From assembly GCA_016714795.1 (NCBI GenBank), contig JADKCA010000003.1, positions 186,001-250,000 of the forward strand: DNA of 64,000 bases, given 5' to 3'. The stretch's first letter is position 1. The number at the start of each line of letters is the position of its first letter. The notes beneath the pieces are model-generated. The model saw only the letters and a program-made list of their open reading frames with translations. It did not search any database and was not told the origin of the DNA. Of the stretch, positions 19,601 through 27,537 are shown in pieces. The stretch is from Sphingomonadales bacterium. GTDB taxonomy: Bacteria; Pseudomonadota; Alphaproteobacteria; Sphingomonadales; Sphingomonadaceae. The translations under genes and the position numbers were made by a program.

Positions 19601-19746
19601 CCCGACCAGAGGCCCTAAGGCAGGCCATCACCACAATCCGCACCGGCAAGCGCGCGGATGGGTCCGCACTGCCCGGCTGGCAACCCCATTGGGCACACCC
19701 GGCCGCTTGGGCTCCGTTCATCCTTGTGGCAGCGGACGGGGAATAG
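16669..19746 (+). CDS. Exported TPR-CHAT domain protein (caspase-like fold)
   Basis: 1025 residues. A signal peptide (ARSLALALFASQLVAAPSLA) is followed by tetratricopeptide-like helices (about residues 30-430; e.g. GRFAEAEVNARTALDIMGE, GKAEEAIPLLRYGVPVQRKQ), a linker, and a C-terminal CHAT domain from about 640. The caspase-type dyad is intact: His869 in AIATHGLLP and Cys920 in WVILSACNTAA, followed by GLARSFLHAGAQALLASHW. CHAT proteins are predicted or proven cysteine peptidases of clan CD. Here the signal peptide suggests a periplasmic or secreted location. The ATG is supported by GGAGGA five bases upstream. It is divergent from telA. Substrate unknown. Confidence 0.87.
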   Translation: MPTLARSLALALFASQLVAAPSLARKAKTEETVTRDALSVLIEKIDMAVQDNRAEEASLLALDMLARLDNLAPAADLEKRNSAIVSAQYAFKVAGRIADERAAIQLHKAVSEQQYGVASREADYILPDVADNLRREGRTGDGERVLRDAIAERIRLLPAGDPRIIDLHKGLATYLEESSRLSGAVEVQREVLALQTRYHPDEHRALLNTTRDLCWNLGQLGRYAESISLLRAAIPKAEDYWRSTGATEEYNGSFDSMGAAMLIADFQSLLADQLGAEGPSEEADKLFQASLAWRNRYQSRPTPIVARAHNAMAFRQNFQGRFAEAEVNARTALDIMGEPDEPDITIAKYKYNLAAALLGQGKAEEAIPLLRYGVPVQRKQFPDDHPDLAILLSTLSSALAQVPGNEEEAMALATEAARIARKHRDARIAGGYKDSVADAGAAAMTRAIGGDVSTRDPLSMAYGAVLRATWPNLGKGADDAALVSSAFIAAQDLEQSVAGQAMAEAAARSMGGSGPLGILVEQRQALVARTRAENTALANALASGEAARIDRARAKLSGSASELAKADAAIRAQFPDYEAMVSPAALDVAGVQSRLKPGEALLLIVPHGDTVYAFAVTKTGLKAHRTVGAVEDVRAQVRRLRCRVDEASCTSEADLDASATDAATREGLDEFFPRYDRRAAYDLYRTLVAPLEPVLAQTRTVFLTASGDLSGLPFPMLVTDLPEDAPAEPSDAASLLKTKWLGDRFGLVVLPAVSALKATRPLPGQRPSAGTVSFLGYGAPTLGGTSGTTRSATAGRRRFRSGIMQLRGTGPDALRALDPLPGTEIELKAMAGVLSAQRGAVRLGPAATEDAFRTDPRLGGARVLAIATHGLLPRELDGNAEPALVFTPPATASALDDGLLTASEAAQLKLTAEWVILSACNTAAADGTPGAQSLSGLARSFLHAGAQALLASHWRVSDEVTAALTVETLRLRRTQLLARPEALRQAITTIRTGKRADGSALPGWQPHWAHPAAWAPFILVAADGE

Positions 19747-19872
19747 CGCCCCCTTGCCTTTTCTGCCGCCCTGATCTAAAGGCGCTTTGCTTTCTCGACA
19801 TCGTCAAGACGTTGGGGTCGGAGCCACAAGGCTCCGGCGACAAAAGCGCATGGCATGGTTTCAGGAGTTTTC

Positions 19873-20400
19873 ATGGCGGACATCGCCGTTATCACCGGAT
19901 TGATCGAACCCCACGCACAGGCGCTGGGTCTTTCGCTCGTGCGTGTCGCGATGTTTGGCGGCACCTCTGATCCGACCTTGCAAGTGATGGCCGAACGCCC
20001 CGACACCCGCCAGCTGACCATCGAGGATTGCGCCGAATTGTCACGCCGCATCTCTGACACGCTGGATGAAACCGATCCCATCGAAGAGGCGTATCGCCTC
20101 GAAGTCTCGTCGCCGGGCATTGACCGCCCGCTCACCCGCCTGTCTGATTTTGCAGACTGGGCCGGGTTTGAAGCGCGGCTGAGCCTGATCGAGGCCGTCA
20201 ACAACCGCAAGCGGTTTGACGCGCGTCTGGACGGGCTGGAAGATGATCTTGTGGTCGTCACCATGCTCAAATGGGGCGAAACGCTCCGCATCGAATTTGC
20301 CAACATCGCCAGCGCCAAATTGCTGCTGACCGATGCCCTGATCAAAGCCACGGCCCCGCTGTCCAGCGAGGGCGCAGACACGATTTCACTGGAGAGTTGA
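19873..20400 (+). CDS. rimP: Ribosome maturation factor RimP
   Basis: Helps late maturation of the 30S subunit. 175 residues with the RimP N-terminal domain (LGLSLVRVAMFGG, LTIEDCAELSRRISDTLDE) and the hallmark EAYRLEVSSPGIDRPLTR at the domain junction, then an Sm-like C-terminal domain. The ATG at 19873 has AGGAG six bases upstream; an earlier in-frame ATG at 19855 lacks a site. First gene of the rimP-nusA-ylxR-infB block. Confidence 0.96.
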   Translation: MADIAVITGLIEPHAQALGLSLVRVAMFGGTSDPTLQVMAERPDTRQLTIEDCAELSRRISDTLDETDPIEEAYRLEVSSPGIDRPLTRLSDFADWAGFEARLSLIEAVNNRKRFDARLDGLEDDLVVVTMLKWGETLRIEFANIASAKLLLTDALIKATAPLSSEGADTISLES

Positions 20401-20405
20401 ATCCC

Positions 20406-22001
20406 ATGTCCACACCCATTGCCGCCAACAAGACCGAGCTTCTCGCCATTGCCGATGCGGTTGCCCGCGAAAAGCTGATCGACAAGGGCATTGTCCTTGA
20501 AGCGATGGAAGACGCCATCCAGCGCGCAGCCAAGGCGCGTTACGGTGCCGAGAATGACATCCGCGCCAAGATCGATCCGCAATCGGGCGACATGCGCCTG
20601 TGGCGCGTCGTGGAAGTCGTCGAGGAAGTGGACGATTATTTCAAGCAGGTCAGCGTCACCGATGCGCAGAAGTTGCAGGCCGGTGCGGCGCTGGGCGACT
20701 TCATCGTCGATCCGCTGCCCCCCATCGAGTTTGGCCGCATTGCAGCACAGGCCGCCAAGCAGGTGATCTTCCAGAAGGTCCGCGATGCAGAGCGCGAACG
20801 CCAGCATGAAGAGTTCAAGGATCGCGTGGGCGAGATCATCACCGGCGTCGTCAAGCGCGTGGAATTCGGTCATGTCGTGGTCGATCTGGGTCGCGCCGAA
20901 GGCGTCATCCGCCGCGATGCGCAGATCCCGCGCGAAGTTGTGCGCGTGGGTGATCGTGTCCGCTCTGTGATTCTGAAAGTGGTGCGCGAAAATCGCGGGC
21001 CGCAGATTTTCCTCAGCCGTGCGCATCCGGAATTCATGAAGAAGCTCTTCATGCAGGAAGTGCCGGAAATCTATGATGGCATCATCACCATCATGGCCGC
21101 CGCGCGCGATCCTGGCAGCCGCGCCAAGATTGGCGTGATCAGCCGCGACAGCAGCATTGATCCGGTCGGCGCGTGCGTTGGCATGAAGGGCAGCCGCGTG
21201 CAGGCTGTCGTGCAGGAAATGCAGGGTGAAAAGATCGACATCATTCCCTGGTCTGAAGACACCGCGACCTTTGTGGTGAACGCGCTTCAGCCCGCGACCG
21301 TCTCACGAGTCGTCATCGACGAAGAGGAAGGCCGCATCGAAGTGGTGGTGCCCGATGATCAGCTCTCGCTCGCCATTGGCCGTCGCGGGCAGAATGTCCG
21401 CCTCGCCAGCCAGCTGACGGGCCGCGCCATCGACATCATGACCGAAACCGACGCGAGCGAAAAGCGTCAGCGCGAATTCGTCGAGCGTTCGGAAATGTTC
21501 ATGAACGAATTGGACGTGGACGAAACGCTTGCCCAGTTGCTGGTCGCCGAAGGCTTCACCACGATGGAAGAAGTCGCCTATGTCGAGCTGGACGAAATTG
21601 CCTCGATCGAAGGTCTGGACGATGAAATCGCCGGCGAACTCCAGAGCCGCGCTTCCGAAGCGCTCGACCGCCGCGAAGAGGCTGCGCGCGAAGAGCGTCG
21701 CGGCCTTGGCGTGGATGATGCGCTGGCAGAACTTCCGCACCTGACCGAAGCGATGCTGGTCGTGCTCGGCAAGGCGGGTATCAAGACGCTCGACGATCTG
21801 GCCGATCTCGCCACCGACGAACTGATCCAGAAGAAGCGCGTCGAGCCTCGCCGCCGCGAAGGCACGGAGAAGCCCGAGAATAAGGGCGGCGTCCTCGCCG
21901 AATTCAACCTGAACGAAGAGCAGGGCAACGAAATCATCATGGCTGCCCGCGCCCATTGGTTCGAAGATGAGGGAGTCGCTGATGCGGAACCCTCACAATG
22001 A
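20406..22001 (+). CDS. nusA: Transcription termination/antitermination factor NusA
   Basis: Binds RNA polymerase and nascent RNA and modulates pausing, termination and antitermination. 531 residues in the usual order: N-terminal RNAP-binding domain (about 1-125), S1 domain (VGEIITGVVKRVEFGHVVVD), two KH domains (including GACVGMKGSRVQAVVQEMQG and LAIGRRGQNVRLASQLTG), and two acidic C-terminal repeats (LAQLLVAEGFTTMEEVAYV). The ATG lies five bases after the rimP stop, with GGAGAG at the end of rimP as the ribosome binding site. It overlaps ylxR by 20 bases. Confidence 0.97.
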   Translation: MSTPIAANKTELLAIADAVAREKLIDKGIVLEAMEDAIQRAAKARYGAENDIRAKIDPQSGDMRLWRVVEVVEEVDDYFKQVSVTDAQKLQAGAALGDFIVDPLPPIEFGRIAAQAAKQVIFQKVRDAERERQHEEFKDRVGEIITGVVKRVEFGHVVVDLGRAEGVIRRDAQIPREVVRVGDRVRSVILKVVRENRGPQIFLSRAHPEFMKKLFMQEVPEIYDGIITIMAAARDPGSRAKIGVISRDSSIDPVGACVGMKGSRVQAVVQEMQGEKIDIIPWSEDTATFVVNALQPATVSRVVIDEEEGRIEVVVPDDQLSLAIGRRGQNVRLASQLTGRAIDIMTETDASEKRQREFVERSEMFMNELDVDETLAQLLVAEGFTTMEEVAYVELDEIASIEGLDDEIAGELQSRASEALDRREEAAREERRGLGVDDALAELPHLTEAMLVVLGKAGIKTLDDLADLATDELIQKKRVEPRRREGTEKPENKGGVLAEFNLNEEQGNEIIMAARAHWFEDEGVADAEPSQ

Positions 22002-22698
22002 AACCGGCGAGACTCCTGAACGTCGCTGCATAATCACGGGTGAGCGCGGTTCGCGCGGAAGCCTGATCCGGCTCGCGCTCGGGCCGGACGATGTCGTGCT
22101 GCCCGATGTGCGCGCCAAGGCTCCCGGCCGCGGCGCGTGGATCGGCGTGCCGCGTGCAGAGCTTGAGGCGGCCATTGCCATGGGCAAGCTCAAGGGCGCT
22201 CTGGCACGAGCTTTCAAAGCTTCTGTGGAATATCCCGATGATCTGGCGCAGCGGATTGAAGATGCGCTGGCTCGCAATGCGATGGACCGGCTGGGGCTGG
22301 AATCGCGCGGCGGCACTCTGCTGACCGGATCGGACCGGATCGAGGAAGCGGCCCGGCGCGGGCGCGTGGCGCTGTTGCTCCATGCCAGCGACGCGCGCGA
22401 TGATGGATGCCGCAAGCTGGCACAGGCGTGGCGCGTCGGGCAGGATCTGGAAGGTTCTGGTCTCGCAGGCGTTCGCCTCTCGGCAGACCGGCATGTGCTG
22501 GCGCTGGCCTTGGGGCGTGAAAACTGCGTCCACATCGCCATCACTGATCGGCGCGCCGCGCATCGTATCGACGAAAGCGTGGGCCGTTGGCAGCGTTTTA
22601 TTGGATTGGAGTGGGTCCCTGCCCTTGCGGAATCAGCCGCCAAGGTTCACGGGGACGCCGCGCATGGATTTTTGCAGGAAGACGGGTTAGGGCAATGA
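21982..22698 (+). CDS. ylxR: YlxR-family RNA-binding protein (DUF448, with C-terminal L7Ae-like part)
   Basis: 238 residues. The N-terminal YlxR domain shows ERRCIITGERG, SLIRLALGPDDVVLPDV and PGRGAWIGV. The C-terminal half (DRIEEAARRGRVALLLHASD, VLALALGRENCVHIAI) resembles the L7Ae-type RNA-binding fold found fused to YlxR in alphaproteobacteria. The ATG at 21982 follows GGGAG by six bases and lies inside the end of nusA; an ATG at 21967 is less well placed. The stop overlaps the infB start (ATGA). Its conserved place between nusA and infB implies a role in translation or RNA binding. Confidence 0.92.
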   Translation: MRNPHNETGETPERRCIITGERGSRGSLIRLALGPDDVVLPDVRAKAPGRGAWIGVPRAELEAAIAMGKLKGALARAFKASVEYPDDLAQRIEDALARNAMDRLGLESRGGTLLTGSDRIEEAARRGRVALLLHASDARDDGCRKLAQAWRVGQDLEGSGLAGVRLSADRHVLALALGRENCVHIAITDRRAAHRIDESVGRWQRFIGLEWVPALAESAAKVHGDAAHGFLQEDGLGQ

Positions 22699-25205
22699 GC
22701 GATACGGAAAAACCGAAACTGGGCATGCGCGCGCCGCTGGGCATCAAGCGCACCGTAGAGACGGGCCAGGTGAAGCAAAGCTTCAGCCATGGGCGGCAGA
22801 ATACTGTCGTTGTGGAAGTGAAGCGCCGCCGCATTCTGGGCAAGCCCGGCGAAGCCGAGGTTGCGCAGACGCCTGCGGCTCCCGAACCCGTTGTTGCGGC
22901 TCCGCCGCCACCTCCGCCGCCCCCGCCGCCTGCACCCAAGCGGGCAGAGGCTCCGCTCTCGCGTCAGGAAATGCAGGCCAAGCTGCTGCGTGAGGCTGAA
23001 GAGGCCCGTCTCTCTGCGCTGGAGGAATCCCGCAAGCGCGAGGAACAGGCCCGGCTTCAGGCGAGCGAAGACGAAAAACGCCGCGCCGAAGAAAACCGGC
23101 GTGCCGAGGAAGAGGCTGCGCGCGCAGCAGAGGAAGCCGCGAAGGCCCCCGATCCCGAACCGGTTCAGGAAGAAGCGGCTGCGCCTGCGCCCGCTGCCGC
23201 ACCCGAAGACCGTCAGGAGCGGTTTGGCGCCAAGCGCCCGGCTGCTGCGCCTGCCGCGCCGCGCAAGCCGGAGCCCGCGCGCCCCAACCGCAGCGGTCGC
23301 CCCGGCGATGATCGTCGCCAGTCTGGCAAGCTCACGGTCACCCGCGCATTGGGTGATGACGACAATGCCCGCACCCGCTCGCTCGCAGCCCTGCGTCGCG
23401 CCCGCGAGAAGGACAAGCGCGCCCATCAGGCAGGCGGCCCCTCGGTCAAACAGGTCCGTGATGTCGCGGTGCCCGAAGCCATCACCGTTCAGGAGCTCGC
23501 CAACCGCATGGCAGAGCGTGGATCTGCACTGGTGAAGGCGCTGTTCAAGATGGGTATGCCCGTCACGATCAACGAAACGATCGACCAGGACACGGCGGAA
23601 CTGCTCGTCACCGAATTCGGCCACAACATTGTGCGCGTTTCGGATTCGGATGTGGACATCGCGCATGACGACGATGTTGATGCCCCCGAAACACTGAAGG
23701 CCCGTCCGCCGGTCGTGGCGATCATGGGCCATGTCGATCATGGCAAAACCAGCCTGCTCGATGCCCTGCGCGGCACCGATGTGGTGGCGGGCGAAGCCGG
23801 CGGCATCACGCAGCATATCGGCGCGTACCAGCTGACGATGAAGGACAAGAGCAAGATCACCTTCCTCGACACGCCGGGCCACGAAGCCTTTACCGAAATG
23901 CGTGCACGCGGTGCCAATGTGACCGACATTGTCATCATCGTGGTCGCCGCCGATGACGGCCCCAAGCCGCAGACCGTGGAAGCAATCAACCATGTGAAGG
24001 CCGCTGGCGTTCCCATGATCGTGGCCATCACCAAGTGCGACAAGCATGAGGCGGACCCGCAAAAGGTGCGCGAGCAGCTGTTGCAATATGATGTGATCGT
24101 GGAATCACTCTCTGGCGACGTGCAGGAAGTGGAAGTCTCCGCCAAGACACGCGACGGTCTTGATACGCTGATCGAGAAGATCCAGCTTCAGGCCGAATTG
24201 TCCGAGCTGAGCGCCAATCCAAATCGTTCGGCTGAGGGCAAGGTGATCGAAGCCCGGCTCGACAAGGGCAAGGGTCCGGTGGCCACCATCCTCGTGCAGC
24301 GCGGCGTGCTGCGCACCGGAGACATTTTCGTCGTCGGCAGCGAAAGCGGCCGTGTGCGCGCAATGGTGGACGACAAGGGCCGCCAGATGAAGGAAGCTGG
24401 TCCTTCCATGCCGGTCGAAGTGCTCGGTCTGGGCGGTGTTCCTTCCGCTGGAGACACGCTGACCGTGGTAGACAGCGAAGCGCGTGCCCGCGAAGTCGCC
24501 GCCTATCGTTCGGACGTGGCGACCAAGAAGCGCACCGGCTCCGGCCCGGCCTCTCTGGAATCGATGTTCTCCGCGCTGAAGGAAAAGCAGGCAGTGGAGT
24601 ATCCGCTGGTCGTGAAGGGCGATGTGCAGGGTTCGGTTGAAGCCATCTGCTCCTCGCTCGCCAAGATCGGCAATGATCTCATCAAGGTCCGCATCCTGCA
24701 TTCGGGCGTGGGCGGCATCACCGAAAGCGATGTCACGCTGGCCAAGGCGAGCGGCGCTCCGATCATCGGCTTCAATGTCCGCGCCAATGCCAAGGCGCGC
24801 GAGATTGCCGAAAAGAACCATGTCGCGCTCAAATATTATGACGTGATCTATGATCTGCTGGATGACATTCGTGCCGGCATGGCGGGTGAACTCGGCCCCG
24901 AATATTTCGAAACGGTTGTTGGCCGCGCCGAAATCAAGGAAGTCTTCCCCGCTGGCAAGCATGGCAAGGCCGCCGGTCTGCTGGTTCTGGAGGGCTATAT
25001 CCGCAAGGCCCTGCGCGCCCGCGTCACCCGCGACGATGTCATCATTTACAATGGCTCGATCTCCAACCTGCGTCGCTTCAAGGACGATGTCGCCGAAGTG
25101 CGCGCCGGTCTGGAATGCGGTGTCACGCTGGAAGCGACGACAGACATCAAGAAGGGCGACATGCTCGAAACCTTCGAGGTGGAAGAGCGCGAACGGACGT
25201 TGTAA
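22695..25205 (+). CDS. infB: Translation initiation factor IF-2
   Basis: GTPase that brings initiator tRNA to the 30S subunit and promotes subunit joining. 836 residues. An N-terminal segment begins MRAPLGIKRTVETGQVKQSF, then comes a run of about ten prolines, then a long Glu/Arg/Ala-rich helix and basic linker. The G domain has G1 GHVDHGKTS, G3 DTPGHEAF and G4 TKCD; the first G4 residue is Thr where Asn is the rule. Domains II-IV follow, including ILHSGVGGITESDV. It starts within the ylxR stop (ATGA overlap). Confidence 0.97.
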   Translation: MSDTEKPKLGMRAPLGIKRTVETGQVKQSFSHGRQNTVVVEVKRRRILGKPGEAEVAQTPAAPEPVVAAPPPPPPPPPPAPKRAEAPLSRQEMQAKLLREAEEARLSALEESRKREEQARLQASEDEKRRAEENRRAEEEAARAAEEAAKAPDPEPVQEEAAAPAPAAAPEDRQERFGAKRPAAAPAAPRKPEPARPNRSGRPGDDRRQSGKLTVTRALGDDDNARTRSLAALRRAREKDKRAHQAGGPSVKQVRDVAVPEAITVQELANRMAERGSALVKALFKMGMPVTINETIDQDTAELLVTEFGHNIVRVSDSDVDIAHDDDVDAPETLKARPPVVAIMGHVDHGKTSLLDALRGTDVVAGEAGGITQHIGAYQLTMKDKSKITFLDTPGHEAFTEMRARGANVTDIVIIVVAADDGPKPQTVEAINHVKAAGVPMIVAITKCDKHEADPQKVREQLLQYDVIVESLSGDVQEVEVSAKTRDGLDTLIEKIQLQAELSELSANPNRSAEGKVIEARLDKGKGPVATILVQRGVLRTGDIFVVGSESGRVRAMVDDKGRQMKEAGPSMPVEVLGLGGVPSAGDTLTVVDSEARAREVAAYRSDVATKKRTGSGPASLESMFSALKEKQAVEYPLVVKGDVQGSVEAICSSLAKIGNDLIKVRILHSGVGGITESDVTLAKASGAPIIGFNVRANAKAREIAEKNHVALKYYDVIYDLLDDIRAGMAGELGPEYFETVVGRAEIKEVFPAGKHGKAAGLLVLEGYIRKALRARVTRDDVIIYNGSISNLRRFKDDVAEVRAGLECGVTLEATTDIKKGDMLETFEVEERERTL

Positions 25206-25213
25206 TCGCAATC

Positions 25214-25325
25214 CCCTCTCCCCTTCGGGGGAGAGGGCGGGAGAGGGGCTGTGTTCACGCACGCGCCCGTTCGGGTTTGGAGGGACTCCCCCTCTCCCCG
25301 GCCCTCTCCCCAGAAGGGCAGAGGG
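25214..25325. repeat. Composite palindromic repeat between infB and rbfA (copy 1)
   Basis: Starts with a perfect 10-bp stem closed by a TTCG tetraloop (25214-25237: CCCTCTCCCC, loop, GGGGAGAGGG). GGGAGAGGGG follows at 25239-25248 and can pair with CCCCTCTCCC near 25290-25299. It ends with CCGGCCCTCTCCCCAGAAGG and a GAGGGA tail. The same architecture is found inside truB at 28690-28781. The terminal GAGGG sits six bases before the rbfA ATG and is the only candidate ribosome binding site there. Confidence 0.85.
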
Positions 25326-25331
25326 AAACCC

Positions 25332-25718
25332 ATGAAAACCACTGACACCCCCTCCGTCCGCATCCTCCGCGTGGGCGAACAAGTGCGCCATGTCCTGTCT
25401 GAAATCCTCGCGCGTGGGGATGTGCATGACGAGACACTGGCCAAGCATATGGTATCAATCACCGAAGTGCGCATGTCGCCCGATTTGCGCCATGCGACGG
25501 TTTTCGTGAAGCCGCTGCTGGGGCAGGATGAAGAGGCTGTGCTCAAGGCGCTGCGCACCAACACCGCCTATCTGCAAAAGACAGTCGCCTCCAAAGTGCG
25601 GCAGAAATATGCGGCCAAGCTCAAATTCCTGGCGGATGAAAGCTTCGACGAAGGCACACATATCGACAAATTGCTGCGCGCGCCCAAGGTTGCTCAGGAT
25701 CTGGGTGAGGCTGAGTAG
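25332..25718 (+). CDS. rbfA: 30S ribosome-binding factor RbfA
   Basis: Binds immature 30S subunits and is needed for 16S rRNA 5'-end processing, especially in the cold. 128 residues with a KH-like fold: RVGEQVRHVLSEILARGDVH, VSITEVRMSPDLRHATVFV, and KYAAKLKFLADESFDEGTHI. The ATG at 25332 is chosen because upstream in-frame sequence is translated repeat. Spacing from infB is 126 bases, almost all of it the palindromic repeat. The stop is immediately followed by the stop of the convergent yceI-like gene. Confidence 0.95.
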   Translation: MKTTDTPSVRILRVGEQVRHVLSEILARGDVHDETLAKHMVSITEVRMSPDLRHATVFVKPLLGQDEEAVLKALRTNTAYLQKTVASKVRQKYAAKLKFLADESFDEGTHIDKLLRAPKVAQDLGEAE

Positions 25719-26300
25719 CTATTGCCGGTCGAACCGGGCGTTGATGGTCAGGTTGACCTTGTCCCCCACCACCACTGGCCACGCCTTCATGCCATAGGCT
25801 GAGCGCCTGAATCGTGCGGTTGCGGTCAGATCCATCTTGCCCTGGCGCGCCATGGTTTCGAGCGGCTGGGGAAAGCTCACCTTCAGCGAAAGCGGGCGAG
25901 ACACGCCGCGCACGCTCAGCTGGCCATCCACGATTGCGGATTTCGGCCCGGTGAGGCGCAGGCGCGTGCCATGAAACACCACCTCCCGAAACCGGTTTGC
26001 ATCAAAAAAATCCGTCCCTTTGAGCATGTCATTGTCAGTCTTGTCGCCCGCGTCGAGCTGGGTGGCATCCACGGTGACGCGCAGGTCAAACCCGTCCACC
26101 CCGTCGGCGCGATAGCGGACGGCACCGGTCAGCGTGGGAAAGGCCACCTTCTTCTGAGAAACGCTGAAGAACGACACCGAAGCCGAAACCCGGCTTTGCG
26201 TGGCCGCCATGGCGTAGCTGCCTTCTGGCAACCGGGCCTGCACCGGCGCCGCAAGCAGAGACCCTGCCAGCAAGGCAATCCAGCGGTGTTTCATGACCAT
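25719..26300 (-). CDS. YceI-family periplasmic protein
   Basis: Lipocalin-like beta-barrel family that binds isoprenoid or other amphiphilic ligands. 193 residues with a signal peptide (KHRWIALLAGSLLAAPVQA), then YAMAATQSRVSASVSFFSVS, TDNDMLKGTDFFDANRF (a close match to the family LRSADFFD motif), VDGQLSVRGVSRPLSLKVSF and the final RRSAYGMKAWPVVVGDKVNL. GGAGGAG five bases before the ATG at 26300 supports this start; a second ATG lies two codons in. Ligand unknown. Confidence 0.92.
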   Translation of the reverse strand: MVMKHRWIALLAGSLLAAPVQARLPEGSYAMAATQSRVSASVSFFSVSQKKVAFPTLTGAVRYRADGVDGFDLRVTVDATQLDAGDKTDNDMLKGTDFFDANRFREVVFHGTRLRLTGPKSAIVDGQLSVRGVSRPLSLKVSFPQPLETMARQGKMDLTATARFRRSAYGMKAWPVVVGDKVNLTINARFDRQ

Positions 26301-26420
26301 AAAATCTCCTCCGCCCGCTCAGTTGGCAGGGCAATTGCATATGCTTATCAGCCTTCACCTTGACCTGCCATGTATGGCCGCAACCTTTCGCAACCGCTGC
26401 GGATCGTCTAGCAGGCCAGC

Positions 26421-26999
26421 ATGGCCAAGCTTTATTTCTACTATGCCAGCATGAATGCGGGGAAATCGACCACGCTGTTGCAGGCCGATTTCAATTATCG
26501 CGAACGTGGCATGCACACCATGTTATGGACCGCTGCGCTGGATGATCGCTATCACGCCGGGGCTGTTTCCTCCCGCATCGGCCTTCGGGCGGATGCGCAT
26601 CTGTTCACGCCGGAAACCGATCTGCTGATAGCCGTCGACGCTGAACATGCCTCCAGCCCCCTTTCCTGCCTGCTGGTCGATGAAGCGCAGTTTCTCAGCC
26701 GCGATCAGGTGCTCCAGTTGGCGCGTGTGGCGGATGAGCGCGGCATCCCCGTGCTTTGTTATGGCCTGCGCACCGATTTTCAGGCGCAGCTTTTCCCTGG
26801 AAGTGCTGCCTTGCTGGGGCTTGCAGACGCGCTGATCGAAATCAAGGCGGTGTGCCATTGCGGTCGCAAATCGACGATGAACCTGCGCGTCGATGGAGAT
26901 GGCAAACCGGTGCGTGAAGGCGCACAGATTGGCATTGGCGGTAATGAATCCTATCTGGCCTTGTGCCGCAGACATTTCATGGAGCTGGCGCGTGGCTGA
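26421..26999 (+). CDS. tdk: Thymidine kinase (type II)
   Basis: Phosphorylates thymidine in the salvage pathway. 192 residues: P-loop in AKLYFYYASMNAGKSTTLLQ at the N-terminus, Walker B-like SCLLVDEAQFLSRDQ, the lasso-type substrate region CYGLRTDFQAQLFPGSAALL, and a zinc-binding CHCGRKSTMN near residue 145 with the later CRRHF. The length is typical. The 3' end overlaps the GNAT gene's GTG start by 8 bases. Confidence 0.96.
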   Translation: MAKLYFYYASMNAGKSTTLLQADFNYRERGMHTMLWTAALDDRYHAGAVSSRIGLRADAHLFTPETDLLIAVDAEHASSPLSCLLVDEAQFLSRDQVLQLARVADERGIPVLCYGLRTDFQAQLFPGSAALLGLADALIEIKAVCHCGRKSTMNLRVDGDGKPVREGAQIGIGGNESYLALCRRHFMELARG

Positions 27000-27537
27000 T
27001 CTTTACGTTCCCCTGACCGACGGGGACATCGCACTCGAGCCGCTAGCCGAAGCGCACCGCGAAGGGTTGCGCGCGGCGTGCGCTGAAGACAATGACATCT
27101 GGCAGATCTATCCCTTCTCCTATGCAGGAGATGCCTTTGATCCGCAATTTGACAGGATGCTGGCCGGGCCGCCGCAACGCTGCTGCTATGCTGTAACGAT
27201 CGATGGCGCGGTTGTCGGCATGACCGCATGGATCGATGACAATCCCGCCTTTCAGTCGGTGGAGATCGGCAACAGCTACATCGTCCCCCGCCTGCGCGGC
27301 AGCGGTTTCAACACGCGGCTCAAGAAACTGATGATCGACCATGTGGTCGCGCGGGGCTATCGCCGGATCGTGTTCAAGGTGGATCAGGTCAATGCACGCT
27401 CGCAAGCCGCCGTGCTCAAGCAGGGCTGCACGCAGGAGGGCGTGTTGCGCGCCGAACGCATCACATGGACAGGCCGGGTGCGCGATACCGTGATTTTTTC
27501 AATTCTGGCCGATGAGTGGAAGGCGTTGCAGGCATGA
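26992..27537 (+). CDS. GNAT-family N-acetyltransferase (RimJ/RimL-like)
   Basis: 181 residues, starting at GTG 26992 inside the end of tdk. Matches the acetyltransferase_3 (RimJ/RimL) pattern: ALEPLAEAHREGLRAACAED near the N-terminus, VEIGNSYIVPRLRGSGFNTR for acetyl-CoA binding, and YRRIVFKVDQVNARSQAAVL near the C-terminus. It likely acetylates an amino or small-molecule group; the substrate is unknown. The stop overlaps the start of the M50 protease gene (ATGA). Confidence 0.87.
   Translation: MADLYVPLTDGDIALEPLAEAHREGLRAACAEDNDIWQIYPFSYAGDAFDPQFDRMLAGPPQRCCYAVTIDGAVVGMTAWIDDNPAFQSVEIGNSYIVPRLRGSGFNTRLKKLMIDHVVARGYRRIVFKVDQVNARSQAAVLKQGCTQEGVLRAERITWTGRVRDTVIFSILADEWKALQA

Noticed and set aside
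22647..25448. Long minus-strand open frames (479 and 447 codons) opposite infB
   Set aside because: Mirror images of the IF-2 coding sequence; GC-rich genomes commonly leave such frames open.
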